From the NCBI GenBank assembly GCA_903813345.2, contig CAIIXF020000008.1, forward strand, positions 34,310,867 to 34,374,866: 64,000 bases of DNA, read 5' to 3'. Origin of the DNA: Owenia fusiformis. Its lineage: Eukaryota > Annelida > Polychaeta > Sabellida > Oweniidae. Under the pieces are notes generated by a model. The model saw only the letters and a program-made list of their open reading frames with translations, ran no database searches and was not told the DNA's origin. Shown here piece after piece: positions 20,801-35,800 of the stretch. The position numbers were made by a program, and so were the translations under genes. Positions within the stretch are counted from its first letter, which is position 1. The number at the start of each line of letters is the position of its first letter.

Positions 20801-23800
20801 GTGACACCAATTCCATTGACATCTCACTGAACTTCCAACGACTGAAAAATTTCATATCAAATAATACAGATTTTAGCTTTATATCCATATCAGTTATGTT
20901 TGGCTTATATAAGCTATGCAAAAAATGACGTTTTCTAGATCAATTTTTGATGAAATGAATATTTCCCTGATATTTGATTCTTTATTACAAGGCTTTTTCT
21001 CATGACTTATTGAGTGACCTGGTATATTGAATGTATCTTGGGATATAATACCACATTATTCTTAATAAACCCTTAATAAATACAACTACTTACAGTTTTC
21101 CACTGTTTATGAGGGATATCAGAGTCTCTACTAGGTTTAAGTACCCCCTGGAATACAACAGAATTAATTAATAAATGTATTGTTCCAATACGGATCAAGG
21201 TAACTTCTGCATGCTTAACTTTGAAAGTTTACTTTTCCAAAGTTAATAGGTATTTTCCAAAATGAAGGTTGAAAAGTAATTAAATCAGACAAAATATTTA
21301 TCAATATATAAAGGCATTTAAACTACATGTACAATCACTTGCAAACAAAATATTTTAACCCATAAAAAATGAATGAATGAAATATATACTCACTGAATCC
21401 ATTGAACAGTGTTCCTATTTATTTCCTCTTGTTTCCCTTCCTCTATCTCGGTCTGTGTAGCACTAGATACACTTGGGTTTGGTTGACTTGTGCATGTAAA
21501 TACAGCATTGGCTGCTTCTATACTGGACTGGGATGTCTAGAATATGCAGGGGATTATATTGTTATACATGTATGAACACCTGTAGGGGAAACAGTCCTAA
21601 CCCTGTGTTAATAACACCAGTTCAACACCATTACTCCCAATCTTCATGATTTATTAATATATTTAGAAATATCTCTCCATTTTAAAAAAAATTATTTACT
21701 TCCGCTATTGTCATAAATGCGATTGCGCAAGAAGTGAAATTCGTCTGACAAAGTTTGACCCCCTCCAAATATAAAGTAACTGAATTGTAGATTTTGTGGA
21801 TAGTTTACACTAAAACTGATAGAAAAATGATTATAGCATATGTATACATCTATTATTAACAGTGAAATGTATCCAGTATCATGAAATAACACTCAAAACA
21901 CAACCATGCGATAATTAGGATGACTGTGCGACAATTAGGACCACCACACATGCAAGTCTAAGGGGTCTTAAAGTGTTAGCATTCAAAGATTGAGAAATGT
22001 CAAACACAATTCAAATTATAGAAGAAAGGTTGATCTTTCGTTCCATACCCTCAAAATAAGTTTAAATTATCAAATTTGAAACAGTCAGTAGCTTTCCAGA
22101 GTACCCATGCGATGATAGGACCATTTCCCCTAATTCACTGTTTTGACTTGGCCTCACTCTCATTCTTAAAACGAACCCTAAACTATGGTTCTGTCAATAT
22201 TGCACCAACCAATTGTTTCCCTCATGCAAACAAGAAATTGATCAGGGATGAGAATAAAATGGGTTTCCACCTTTGACCCCCAAATGTACACAACAATATT
22301 GAATTGACATCATTTACTGAAAAGGACATCTTTAACAGGCCTTAATCATCCTCTTCCTTAACCTTAATGAGCATGCATTAGGTTGATCAGAATATGTGTT
22401 TATTTTATCTGAGGCACTTACTTCAATATTCACAGCACACGTCTCAACATTTTTGTGTATTTTATCACTTACTTCAATATTCACAGCACACGTCTCAGCA
22501 TTCTTGTGTATTTTATCACTTACTTCAATATTCACAGCACAAGTCTCAGCATTCTTGTGTATTTTATCACTTACTTCAATATTCACAGCACAAGTCTCAG
22601 CATTCTTGTGTATTTTATCACTTACTTCAATATTCACAGCACACGTCTCAGCATTCTTGTGTATTTTATCACTTACTTCAATATTCACAGCACACGTCTC
22701 AGCATTTTTGTGTATTTTATCACTTACTTCAATATTCACAGCACACGTCTCAGCATTCTTGTGTATTTTATCACTTACTTCAATATTCACAGCACACGTC
22801 TCAGCATTCTTGTGTATTTTATCACTTACTTCAATATTCACAGCACACGTCTCAGCATTCTTGTGTATTTTATCACTTACTTCAATATTCACAGCACACG
22901 TCTCAGCATTTTTGTGTATTTTATCACTTCAATATTCACAGCACAAGTTTCAGCATTCTTGTGTATTTTATCACTTACTTCAATATTCACAGCACACGTC
23001 TCAGCATTCTTGTGTATACGTATTTTACCACTTACTTCAATATTCGCAGCACACGTCTCAGCATTCGTGTATATTTTATCACTTACTTCGATATTCACAG
23101 CACACGTCTTAGCATTCTTGTGTATTTTATCACTTACTTCAATATTCACAGCACACGTCTCAGCATTCTTATGTATTTTATCAGCCATTTCATCAATAAT
23201 CTTCAATATGGATGGTTTCTCAGAGTGCTGGGCTTGACAGAGCTCTGGCCAGACCTGCTCCATGACCTCCCAGTTACGCTTGCATATAAGACTTCGCTGC
23301 TTTGTACCATTTAAAACATAAAGCGCCCCCTAGAAAAAAGATGTGTCTCAAAAAGCAATTTCTCCCAAAACTATGTTAAATATTAAAATATTGCAGATTA
23401 TGGTACTTTTTGACTCCGCTGTTTTGTACCATTCAAAACATATAGCGCTCCCTAGAAAAAAAGATGTCTCGATAAGCAGTGTGATGCCAGGTTAAATATA
23501 ACAAGGCATTAACATACAAAATGTCACAGCAACAGCCATTTGTTATAGACACCAAATGCCCAACACCAACCATCAAACACCAACTGCTGAACACTGTCCA
23601 CAAAAAGCTAGAGACCATAACAATGTTACCACTTGTGGTGATGACATAAAAACAGTTACACTTTAAGTCACAATTCAAAACAAAATTTCCTACTAGGATA
23701 TTATATAAGGCCTTTAAATCTAATTTATTGTAGATACATGTAAGCCTCAAATTAAATGAAAGATTCTTGACTGATAAAAGTTAATCTAGCAATTAGCTAT

Positions 23801-26800
23801 TGCATGCAGGCTCATTAATATTTGAGCATCAAATTATTAAATAAAATGGATTTTTTTGGATAAGCCTCAAATCCGTGAAAAATTCTTGACTGCTAAAAAT
23901 TAATCTAGAAATGAGCTAGGATCATTAACATTACCTTGAATTGCACATGGGCCTTTTCTTCATCCATGTCTGGTTTCACCTTGAGATGAGACATGATCTC
24001 AGGTAGTAGTTTCCTATAGGAGTAAGCAAACAGATGGAAACCTGTTGACAGCACTGACTGGGCCTGTTTACGAACCTTAAAGGAAAATTATAAGGACATT
24101 ATAATACAAGAAGGGAAAACCTGTTGCCTGCACTGACTGGGCCTGTTTACGAACCTAAAAGGAAAATTATAAGGATGATATAATACAAGAAGGGAAAACC
24201 TGTTGATAGCACTGACTGGGCCTGTTTACGAACCTAAAAGGAAAATTATAAGGACATTATAATACAAGAAGGGAAAACCTGTTGCCTGCACTGACTGGGC
24301 CTGTTTACGAACCTAAAAGGAAAATTATAAGGACACTATAATACAAGAAGGGAAAACCTGTTGACAGCACTGACTAAGCTTGGTTACGAACCTAAAAGGA
24401 AAACATATGAAGTAAAAAGTAAGGAAGCTATTATACATTGTAGGGAACAGGAAAACCTATGCTCCCCCATTATTATGGTTTAACAATTCCTTACCTAAAA
24501 AAGTCATGATTATTTTAAAAGTAGAAGAAGGGAGCTATTAAACATGTAGGAGATGGTGCAGGGTAACGCCAATTATGGGATCATTGCTATTCCTAATATT
24601 TAAACTTATTTCTTCACCATATTGAAGTATTTATTGTTGATACAGCATAGGTAGGGGTAATATTTTGTGGGGAAGGGATTTCTTACCTCACTGTAGTGGC
24701 TCAGAGATAACCTGAGAAGGTCTTCAAACAGACTTAGATGAAGTGGCGTGAAAGACTTGTTACTTTTTTGTACGACTCGCAGTTCATGCTGCAATTGGCA
24801 CCTGTCGACAATCAGAGCTCTCATGTGACGCTTTCCTCCTCGTAACTGCAAAATCACAAACAATACTATATTATACAAAAGTCTGTCCAAAATCACTGAG
24901 CTTGAATCAGGCCAATAAAAAAGAATTTTGATTTCCATTCTCTTGCAAGTTAACATTTTTCTAAGGATATATCTACCACCTGGCTTTGAACACTTCACAC
25001 TTGTAAACTATCTAGTCTCAGTTCAAAAAATATGTGACAACAAAAAATGATAAACTAGATAAGAAATATCAGAATCATTAAGAGTTTTAGAGAGTTTAGA
25101 ACAAGCACACTGACCTTATCCTCTGTTGTGGTCTTGACCATTTGGAAGCTTCTCCACCTGCCATCAAAGTCGGATTTGTCAGTACCATAGAAGTACATGA
25201 CAACATTGTAGAGCTTCAATATGTGAATCAGAGATTTGGTGTCATCTTCTGTGGTTGTTAATACATGACCTAGAAATGGGGTAACCCAGTTATTAGACCA
25301 CTAAGTGCTCAATGTAAGATTTCAATTGCCCATTGAAGTACATGACAACATTGTATAGCTTCAATATATGGATCAGAGATTTTGTGTCATCCTCTGTGTT
25401 TGTTAATACATGACCTAGAAATGAGGTAACCCAGTTATTAGACCACTAAGTGCTCAATGTAAGATTTCAATTGCCCATTGAAGTACATGACAACATTGTA
25501 TAGCTTCAATATATGGATCAGAGATTTGGTGTCATCCTCTGTGTTTGTTAATACATGACCTAGAAATGAGGTAACCCAGTTATTAGACTACAAAGTGCTC
25601 AATGTATGAACAATGTAAGATAAAAATTGCAGTTTCTCATTCTATCACGCTATGCTTCATTCCAGTTTTTACTGTTTAACACTTTGACGCAGGAATTTTT
25701 TCATTTATTGAAAATTTTAATTCTTTACTACAGCCTCAGTTTGGTATGCAAGCTAGTTCTCAGAAGCAAAAACTTTGTACTAGCAATGTAAAATGGTTTG
25801 ACATCTATAAATCAAAACAACACTTCTAATGGGTGTTTCATGTCAATAAGACATGGGTGCAAAGCCTATAATGTTAAATTTCTCTTAAATAGAAACACTC
25901 TTTTTACACCAAAAAGGCATTTATTCTCAAAATATTTCTGAAGATACCCAGAGTTGGCAAGACTCTGAATAGAACAGGGTGTCAAATAAATATGTACTCC
26001 CCCTCAACTTTAACATCCACAAAATGTCGCTTAACTTTTTTTGCCAGTATGATATCTGAATTGTTCTTTAGCAGATTAAAACTAGGCTTCATGGAGCAAC
26101 TCCACAAGAAGTTTTGGATGACTAGCTCACCTTTGTGCACTTTAATGCACAAAAGTTCATACTCTTGAAATCAAGGAGAGAACATATTTATTTGACACCC
26201 TGTATAGAAATACCAAATACAAGAGACTTACTTAGTAGCGGCTGCATGGTTTCTGCTATCCTACGCCGTACATGTTTCCCCTGAGCTGTTAATTGTGATG
26301 TTCCAATATTACATATATGACTACACCTGCCTAAAGGCACCATGCTGTCAATGCTGAAACACAAGGAAAAGAAAATACACAATACGTAAGATGAAATTCG
26401 AACCAATCAATCAAGTTCATTTGCCTAGATGAAAAATTGAAAGTTTTTAACAAAATATTGTACAATGTAATTAAAAATTGTAATCAAATGCTTTATACTT
26501 GTTTATCCAAAAAGATATCAAACTGAATATTACATTGTATCAAATGTAAGTAATATTACTACTGAATAAAAAAAAATTTCCTGACACTGCTGTGGATTTG
26601 AAAAATATTCACGAAAATTAATTGTATATTACGACATGTACAGTATATGTTATCAAGAACAATACGTACAAAGAAAATACATACTCTGTTGACTAAATAT
26701 AACACATTTGCTTCTCAGTTCAAATACTTTTTTTGAGGATCGTTTCTTATTTCTTAAACATGTAAGCACTGTTGCAAGAAGTTGGATGACAAAAATAACA

Positions 26801-29800
26801 AAAAACACTTAAAAAATGACAATTTCATCGTTAAATCAGTCATAATAAAATACCAGGCTCTGAGATGTCAAATACAAAGTGAGAGTGTTTACAGTTAGAC
26901 TTAAGATGTTTGGGTTCTCTTTCTTATCATACATAGAGACTTACAGGTGTACAGCTTCTCCTTCTATCATCGGCAGTTCATTGCCAGCTCCTATTACAAT
27001 GTTGAGTATTACTCCCAGCCTTGCTTTTAGATCATCCCTATAATAAACAACACATATTTAGCACTGAGTTCTCCAAACTACTATTAATAATTCTTGAAAA
27101 ATAGAATGCCAATTTTTAATGTTATAGATCATCAATTTATAAATATCTTATGTCACTGGGAACTAATCAATCTGAAAACTTTTAACAAGGCACAGGACGT
27201 GAACGAGATCACACCATCAAATAGGCAGACACTATGAACCAGGAAAACTGTTCTGCTATTATGTTTACAAATTTCAAGAACAAGAAAACAAGATGGCCGC
27301 CCAATCAGCTCTAGTACTTGATATCCTCAATCATTTGTGTAGATTTGAAGGAAATCCGATGAGCGGTTTTCCTGAAATGGCGATGACAAGATTTTTCAAA
27401 AAACCTTCAAAATGGCCACCAGAAAACAAGATGGCCGCCCAAAAGTTAATCAGCTCTAGTACTTGATATCCTCTATCATGTGTGTAAATTTGAAGGAAAT
27501 CCGATGAGCGGATTTTCTGAAATGGCGATGACAAGATTTTTCGAAAAATCTTCAAAATGGCTGCCAGAAAACAAGATGGCCGCCCAAAAGTTATTCAGCT
27601 CTAGTACTTGATATCCTCTATCATTTGTGTAAATTTGAAAGAAATCCAATGAGCGGTTTTCCTGAAATGGCAATGACAAGATTTTTCGAAAAACCTTCAA
27701 AATGGACGCCAAAAAACAAGATGGCCACCCAAAAGTTTTCCTTAAACGGCGATGACAAAAAGCGGGACGATCACGATCACGATCACGACCACGATCACGA
27801 CCAGTATGACGACTATATCCCACCGATGGTGTGATAAAAAAAAGAATGGGAAATGTTACATATCAACTTATCAATAACTCATGCATATCACTCCACCAAT
27901 AAAGATGAACTTATGTCAAATCAGCTATATCAATCAACTCACCACAATAGATCAACTCACCACAATAGATCAACTCAGTACAATAGATCAACTCAGCACA
28001 ATTGATCAACTCACCACAATAGATCAACTCACCACAATTGATCAACTCACCACAATAGATCAACTCAGCACAATAGATCAACTCACCACAGTAGATCAAC
28101 TCACCACAATAGATCAACTCAGCACAATAGATCAACTCACCACAATTGATCAACTCACCACAATAGATCAACTCAGCACAATATATCAGCTCACCACAAT
28201 AGATCAACTCAGCACAATAGATCAACTCACCACAATAGATCAACTCACCAATTTCAATCAAATCACTTCTTTGAAATATGAAATAGCCAATATCAATTCA
28301 CTGTTATTAAATCATTAACTCACCTTGATAAAGGTTCACCTGCAACGAAACTGTCCATCACCTGTAGTTCGGGGACAAGAATAGCGTCTATAAGTTCCTG
28401 TACAAACTCTAGTTCACTGTCACTAGGTGTGTGCCAGACCATCTTCAAGTCATGGATGTCTGCAGATTTGCCCCAGTCCTAATTTGAAAAAAATTTTTTA
28501 AAATGTTTTATTACCCTGATTGGCAAATAATCCTTGAACGGTTGTGAGAAATCTTCAGGTATGCTCCTAAAGTCCAATGGATAGATCATCGTTAGCGCCT
28601 TAAGGAGGTGTTGCAGCAGAACATGTGAGAGCTCATAGCCCTGTTTACAGGTAAGGTGGATGGTTCTCTGCAGAACTACCTTAATGTCTTCTTTATATGG
28701 TAATATATCTGACCCATTGCACCTTAGTACCTACAAATAATTGAAAACTTTTTAAAATATGTTTATGTTTATGTTTTATTTATTTCCTAAATTCCAAATA
28801 ATACAAGTCGATCACAATAGTGGAAGACACCCCAAGGGGCATATGATCCATGTTATATTAAACAAAAATATTTACAAGTAGCAAAACACATACAAGAAAT
28901 CAGTGCTCATTAGAATTAAAGATCGACACTAAATATTTCACATTTGGTTGGTCCCATCCTCCTCTACCCACGCTATATAGTCAGTGTTAAAGAGTTAAAC
29001 ACGCACAATGATTTTTACATCAATGCATTATTAAAGACCAGACAACACCCAATTATTTCACTGGACTTACGAGATGGTACGAAATGAATCACAAACAGAC
29101 ATATTTATTATGTGCCAAAGATAAAATTCAGAGGAATATTGCTGAAGATTAACTAATGCTGAAGATTTCAGTAAAAACAACTTGAATGTGCAGTACTCAT
29201 TTGAACTGACATTTAAACGTCATCCTCCAAACGCAGGGTTCAAGACCTCATCCATTAGGTTCCTTCATTGAGTTCTGGAGGCCTGTGTTTGGAGATCTGT
29301 TTAAACCTATATACTCTTCCATGTTTGTTAATGGAGATATATCCCTTGGGATTAATCCTATAGCCGAAACCTCCCAGTACATAAACCCTATATCCGAAAC
29401 CTTCAACCACCTAACCCTCATATATCCCTCAGTATAAAACCTATATCAAAAACCATCTTTCCAGTACCCTTATATGCTCTTCTAGTTTTCTAAACAGAGT
29501 TTCATATTTCTTCCATTCTCTCACCTCTGACATCATTTGCATGTTCCAAAGTAACTCATCATCTAAATGCTCCTCTTTCTGGACATCTTCATTCTCAGTC
29601 AACTGTTTAATAACTCTTGTACAGTGAGGTATAAACAGCTTCAAGGCTTCTGGAGGGTTTGTCTTAGCTGCAGCACGACACATATCTGCACACAGTCGAC
29701 CTGACACCTTTAGTTCAAATACTGTACTACTGGCAAACCGGAACAGCTTGTTCAGTGCAACCTAGAATATGAGAGTTCAAAAATGTTTGTTCAAGAATGG

Positions 29801-32800
29801 AGACCTGATTGCGCTTTAATAGACAATTTTGGCAAGTTGTGCTAAAGAACAACATATTTGGAATATTACAGAATATAGATATTATACCAAGCCCCAAATA
29901 AAGCTCAAATCAGATGCAGTGTATGGAAATAAATGAAGTGAGTTCAAAAGATGTCAAAGTTTTAAAATAAATTGTGAAGTAGTTTTGCGGACTCAAATTT
30001 TAACATTTGACTTCAAAATCAGCCTCATCTGTATATACCCTAAAGTTATTCCTGAAAACATATTTGAACTTTTAAGAAAATCAATTATTTAAATTTTGGA
30101 CCATTAGAAGGTACAATAAACCTAGAACCTTGGTATGGGATATATCTGTTATGTATGGTTATTTAGTAACACATATTTCCCATACAATGACATTCTGCTA
30201 TTGAACTTGACTGAATCTAGTTTTACCCTATTATCACCCATATATTTACTTTTGAAATTCCCTGGGGATTTTGTAATTTGAGACATATCCTATAGGAGAA
30301 TTTGGGAGATGCCCTGTGTGTTTAATGGAGGGAATATGGTATATGAATGTAGTAATCAATTCAAAAAACATGAATTCTCCAAGGTATAGCACAGGAGCAT
30401 TGATTTACAAGTGTTCAGCTTAGGACATAAATTTTGTGATATCACACTTTTGAAAAATGATTTTTTAAACTTTATATTGATAAATTATTTTGATGGACTC
30501 AGTAATGACATTTTTAACATATTTTTGTTGTTATGAAGCAATTGACCCTTTTCCATATAAATGGAAAAAATAGATGGCATCATGAGTATTGGTAGGGCTA
30601 AATAACATGGTCACTTAATAGCAAGAGTCACTTAATTTCTTGATTTAACAAGTAATTTAATTTTGATCAACTTAAAACGCCATTGGAATGTAACTATATG
30701 ATATTATTGACATGTGGATTATGATTTCACATTTAAATTGTAATCCTTATAAGAGAAAATGACATTTTAAAGGGTTTTCAACATTGTGTCAATGGGGATT
30801 CATTATTAGAAAACTTAGAAAATCTCTAGAATTTGAATAAAGGTAGATAACAGTGCAAATCAAAGTTGTTTTGATACAAAATAACACATAGAATTCAAAT
30901 ATGCCATCAAATAGAAGAAAATGTTAGTCTTTAGTGGTTAAAAATGCAGATCTCCTAAAATCTCATTAGAAACGAGGCCTTAACGAGATTTCAAACCTAT
31001 ATGGAAAAGCCTCTATTACATCATGGTCATTTCAATATGAAAATATAAAATAAACATTTTATCATAAACATATTTTAGGCCTCACGTTGAACAACCACCT
31101 TAATTATATTGAGGATGGTAAACTTGACATTAAAGTTATTACAAGTACCTACAAACTGACTGGATATCCTAACATTTATGGTGTTTAATTGATAACTAAT
31201 TTTGGGCAGACTAAATTGTACAATGTGTATTTACATAACATTTCAATTTGATTGAAACTCTAGGGTATTTTTGTTGAAAGATATGGAACTGTTTGACAAA
31301 AAGAGAATTGAAGATTGCTTGATTGATGCTTGATTGTTGAAGCAAGACCATTAAGAATATTTTTCTAGATCTACTTCTGTTAATTAATTCAATTTTATAT
31401 CATTTTTCATTAATGTTCAAAGCATTATCCAGTCTACTTTTGATTTGAATCTAACTCAACTATTCTCGGGTGAGGTTGCTTTACTTTAACCTTTAGTTGC
31501 GTTAGATGAATCAATAGATAACTCCAATATTTAAACATTGTGTTTATATTTGCAAAGGATATTTACATTAGCATTGAAACAGCAGTATTCATAAGGAGCA
31601 GTATACAAGTTTTTTTGAGTTTTTTAAGCTGCGTCAGGCTTAACCTCCAAGTCTATGACCTAAGTTTGAATGTACTAAAATTTTAATATTGAATATAAGC
31701 CATGTCTCACTTGAAACACATTCACATCTAAAGGAACAGAGGAAACTAGGATGTGTGTGTAATCAAAGAAATTTTGAACAAGTTGTTTAAAGGACATAAA
31801 AATGATCCATTCAGGGCATCTTTTGGGTCACATAATAGTAATAGTGTCATCTTGTCACAATGTCATACTTGTATCTATTTTTGAAAAGAAACATAATTTT
31901 ATTGAATATATCTAGCTAAGACTTGTCTGTCACTAAAGAGGTATTGTTATTTTCTTATAGATAACACAGCCACTGACAAATTGAAAAAAACATGGCATCT
32001 GCAAGTCCCCAAACAGTTTTAGTCGATGATTACAAAGAACTTTTGATCTGTATTATCTGCTTCGGGACATTAACTGATCCTAAATCAATATCTTGTGGAC
32101 ATTCCTTTTGTAAGAGATGTATAGGGAAATGGATGGGAAAACATAAAGCAAAAGGGAATGATCGATATCCATGCCCTGTATGCAATAAGCAACTCAAGAT
32201 TCCAAAGAATGGTGCTGATGCATATGGCACAAACATAACTATCAAGTCTATGGTTGAGATCTTGGAGAACCAGCTGACCAAAGGACACAATCAGAATGTC
32301 AACTGTGATATTTGCATTCAAGAGGGTGAAGCTGTACCTGCCATGTCCCGTTGTGTCGAGTGTGCCGAACACATGTGCAAGCCTTGCAATAAAGCCCATC
32401 GGAGAATGAGAGCAACCCAATCCCACACAATCTATGACTTGACTGGAGATGCCGAGAAGGATGCTAGAGCTGCCCTGGATAATTATGTAAAGCGCAACAT
32501 AGAATGTCCAAAGCATCCCAATCAGCCTCTCAGATTCTTTTGCAAGCAAGATAAAGCTGTTATTTGCAGGGACTGCTCAATCACAGAACATCCTGGTCAC
32601 AACTGTCAAGCCATTGAAGAAGCAGCAAAAGGAGAAGAACGCAACATAGCTGCATTACTTGGTTTAGCCACTCAGAGGAAAGAAATATTTGATAAATTCA
32701 TCCAATCAGCCCATGATTCCATTCAATCATGTGAGAGAAACACACAAGCTCTACTCCGAGACATAGATGCTGACCATGCTGCTACGAAGAAACAATTGGA

Positions 32801-35800
32801 TGAACATTTTGATAAGCTCAGAAATAAAGCCAAAGCTGCTGCCAATGAGAAAAAGAAGAAGATCCAAGCAAACCAGGACCAGTTCCAACTTAACAAAGGG
32901 ATAACTGAGAGTACATTGCTTCAGTTGAATCACCTCAGAAAATATAACCATCCCGTAGATGTCCTCAACTACAGTGCTAATGTACTTAAGAAATTGGAAG
33001 AATGGTCCACTTTGCCTGAAGAGAATGTTGTACCTCTTGACCCCTACAAATATCAACCTGGCATCCTTGATACATCTAATTTGGGGAAACAGCTGAAGGT
33101 TCCAAAGTACTGTGATCCTAAGATATCCAAGGGGGTACATCTACCTGATAAGAACCCAGGAGTAGGAAACATTCTAGGCCTTGCAAGAGGATACAACAAC
33201 AACATTGTTGTATCTCATGGTTGGGATGGTCTTGCAATTTATACTGCTGATTTCTTTACCCTACAGCATAAAGCCCAGGGTAGGTTCTGGGATGCTGTAT
33301 GTATGTGTCTGTGTTGTATTCAGTCTCAATATTATGCAGCTGCTGATCGTAACAACAATTGCATAGCAGTACTTGATAAGAAGCTGGAGCATCAGAGGAA
33401 TATTGGGAAGTTTCAAGATCCCATTGGATTATGTGAGACAGCAGATGGTAAACTACTGGTTGTTGATGATGGTGCCAAGTGTGTCTACCTTATTGACTGT
33501 AATGATGGGAATGTATTGGCTACTATTGGTGAAGGCAAGCTCACAGACCCTCGCTATGTAACAATAAATCACAAAGGTATCATCTTTGTGTCTGATCTAA
33601 GTGAACATTGTGTGAAGAGATTTACCATGGAAGGTGAAGAGGTACCAGGTGCATATGGTTCTCGGGGTGTAGGGATAGGTCAGCTGAATTGTCCACTGGG
33701 AGTCTGCATTGACTCTCAGGACAATCTCATCATTGCTGATCATAACAACCACAGAGTCCATATGGTAGATCCTAATGGGACATTCATCAAGTACTTGTTG
33801 GTGGCTGAGGATGGTATGAAACCCTGGAGTGTTGCCATTGATCAACAAGGTGATCTTATTGTGGGGTCATATAACAGTGGAGATCTAACCATTATCAAGT
33901 ACATTGAGTAGAGATCAAGTACATTGAGTAAGAAGAACTACACAGTGAAACATGGACATGACAATGCATTGATATATGGATTATGATACATGCACTGTCA
34001 TTCTGAACATATGTAACATATTGTGGAACATAAACTTCAAACTTTAAATTTGTCATCAATATTGACTATGAATGTATTAACTGTATATATGTATATTAAT
34101 CCAAAAAGTTAAAATAGATAAGAGAATACACACAACTGTATAAAATGATGGACATTGATAAGGACTATATAAATGTTGAAACACTTCAACACATGCATAT
34201 CATTAATGAAAAGTATCATTGTAAGTACAATTTAATCACTGAAGCATTCTACAAATCATCAAGAATCATTTTTTTACAATAAAGTTTAAATCTGATTTAG
34301 TGCATTTTTGTATTCATTGGTGCGCATTAAAATTATATAAAACTATATATTTGCTGCCTTAAAATTAAATTCAATAGAAAATGCAAAAATGCTTTGTTAA
34401 GTGTAGGTGAAATTTATAGGTAGCCAAGAATGCACAGGGCAATTTTCTCCCCACATCAGGGCTCAGTTACTAAATGTTATTTGGGTATGAGGGTCTAGAT
34501 GGGGGGAGGGGTGGTGCTGATGTTAACTTTACCTCGTATATCTTATCAAGTCTGCTTCAGTATACAGTTGAATGTAGATAGCAGCCCTATGTCTAGCATT
34601 TGTTCCTCAGGGTTCATTTATGAAATGTTGTATGTGTAGGGGGAACTACATGATGAGGGGGGGTGAAGACCTTACCTTGTATATCTAAGTAGAACTCTGC
34701 TGCAATATAGAGTTGAATGTAGATAACAGCCTCATCTCTAACATTTGTACCTCAGGATTCATTTATGAAATGTTGTATGTGTAGGGGGAACTACATGATG
34801 AGGGGGGTGGTAAAGACCTTACCTTGTATATCTTAGTAGAACTCTGCTGCAGTATAGAGTTGAATGTAGATAACAGTCCCATTTCTAACATTTGTTCCTC
34901 AGGATTCATTTATGAAATGTTGTATGTGTTGGGGGAACTACATGATGAGGGGGGGGGGTAAAGACCTTACCTTGTATATCTTAGTAGAACTCTGCTGCAG
35001 TATAGAGTCGAATGTAGATAACAGCCCCATCTCTAACATTAGCTCCTCGGGGCTCATTTATGAAATGTTGTATGTGTGGGGGAACAACATGATGAGGGGG
35101 GGGGGTGTAGACCTTACCTTGTATATCACAGTTTCAATTTCAAAAGCGCCCCAGGCGCTTATTACAGCGAATATGGTATAGTGGTGAAAATATGGTCAAG
35201 AGAACAAAAACAAATGACAGAAAAATGTTTTGACTCATACAGATAGCTGATCATTAGCAGGGCATTCTTACCTACATGTTTGTAATGCAAGGTTAATCTA
35301 ACTTTTTAAATGCTGAATTGCTCTTTATGAGATGTTACCTATTGGAGATTAAAGTCACAAAATTACTTTAATATCATTGCTAAAATTATCATCAATGGAG
35401 GACTGTTCAAAGACAAAACAAGACACACAGTGATAAATATTGTACTTTGAACAACAAAATGGTCACCATGTAATTTACCCAGCATGGCCAAAACTTAATC
35501 AGATCTTTGCAGTAGTCTGCTCTTGCATCTAAAAAATTCAAGTTAAAAGTTGTTTTCCTGGAATTTTGATGACAAGAATTGATTTGTAATCTCGATCTTT
35601 GAGAAACTTAGAAAACATGACCCAGTTTGATGATCTTTACCTTCACTTGTCTAGATGTGGCAGTAGGTCTTTTGTAATAAAGCTGACCTAAAGAATCCAA
35701 AAAATTCAAAAGTCAATTTTTTGACCTTCCAAAGGTCACTGCAAGTCAACCCAAGGTCAAATCTCAAATGAATGTCAATTTTAAACTCCTGAGAACTTTT

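Larger units (their letters stand above)
27038..28323. other. PSME4 intron with three repeat blocks
   Basis: This 1.3-kb intron is mostly repeat: a ~150-bp dispersed repeat array (27270-27760), a short GATCAC hexamer run (27765-27812) and an 18-bp array (27935-28256). No gene is seen. Confidence 0.7.

Noticed and set aside
22394-23314. Long plus-strand open frames (up to 306 codons) across the 51-bp array
   Set aside because: They are the antisense of the exon-13 donor array. A 51-bp repeat with no stop keeps all such frames open; there is no start context or domain.
27881-28318. Open frames reading [11 protein letters not shown] on one strand and [12 protein letters not shown] on the other
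   Set aside because: Translation of the 18-bp array on both strands, within a PSME4 intron.
32085-33140. Minus-strand open frames opposite the TRIM genes (also at 38763-40571 and 53968-55765)
   Set aside because: Shadows of the TRIM coding sequence, recurring at the same place in all three copies, without domains.
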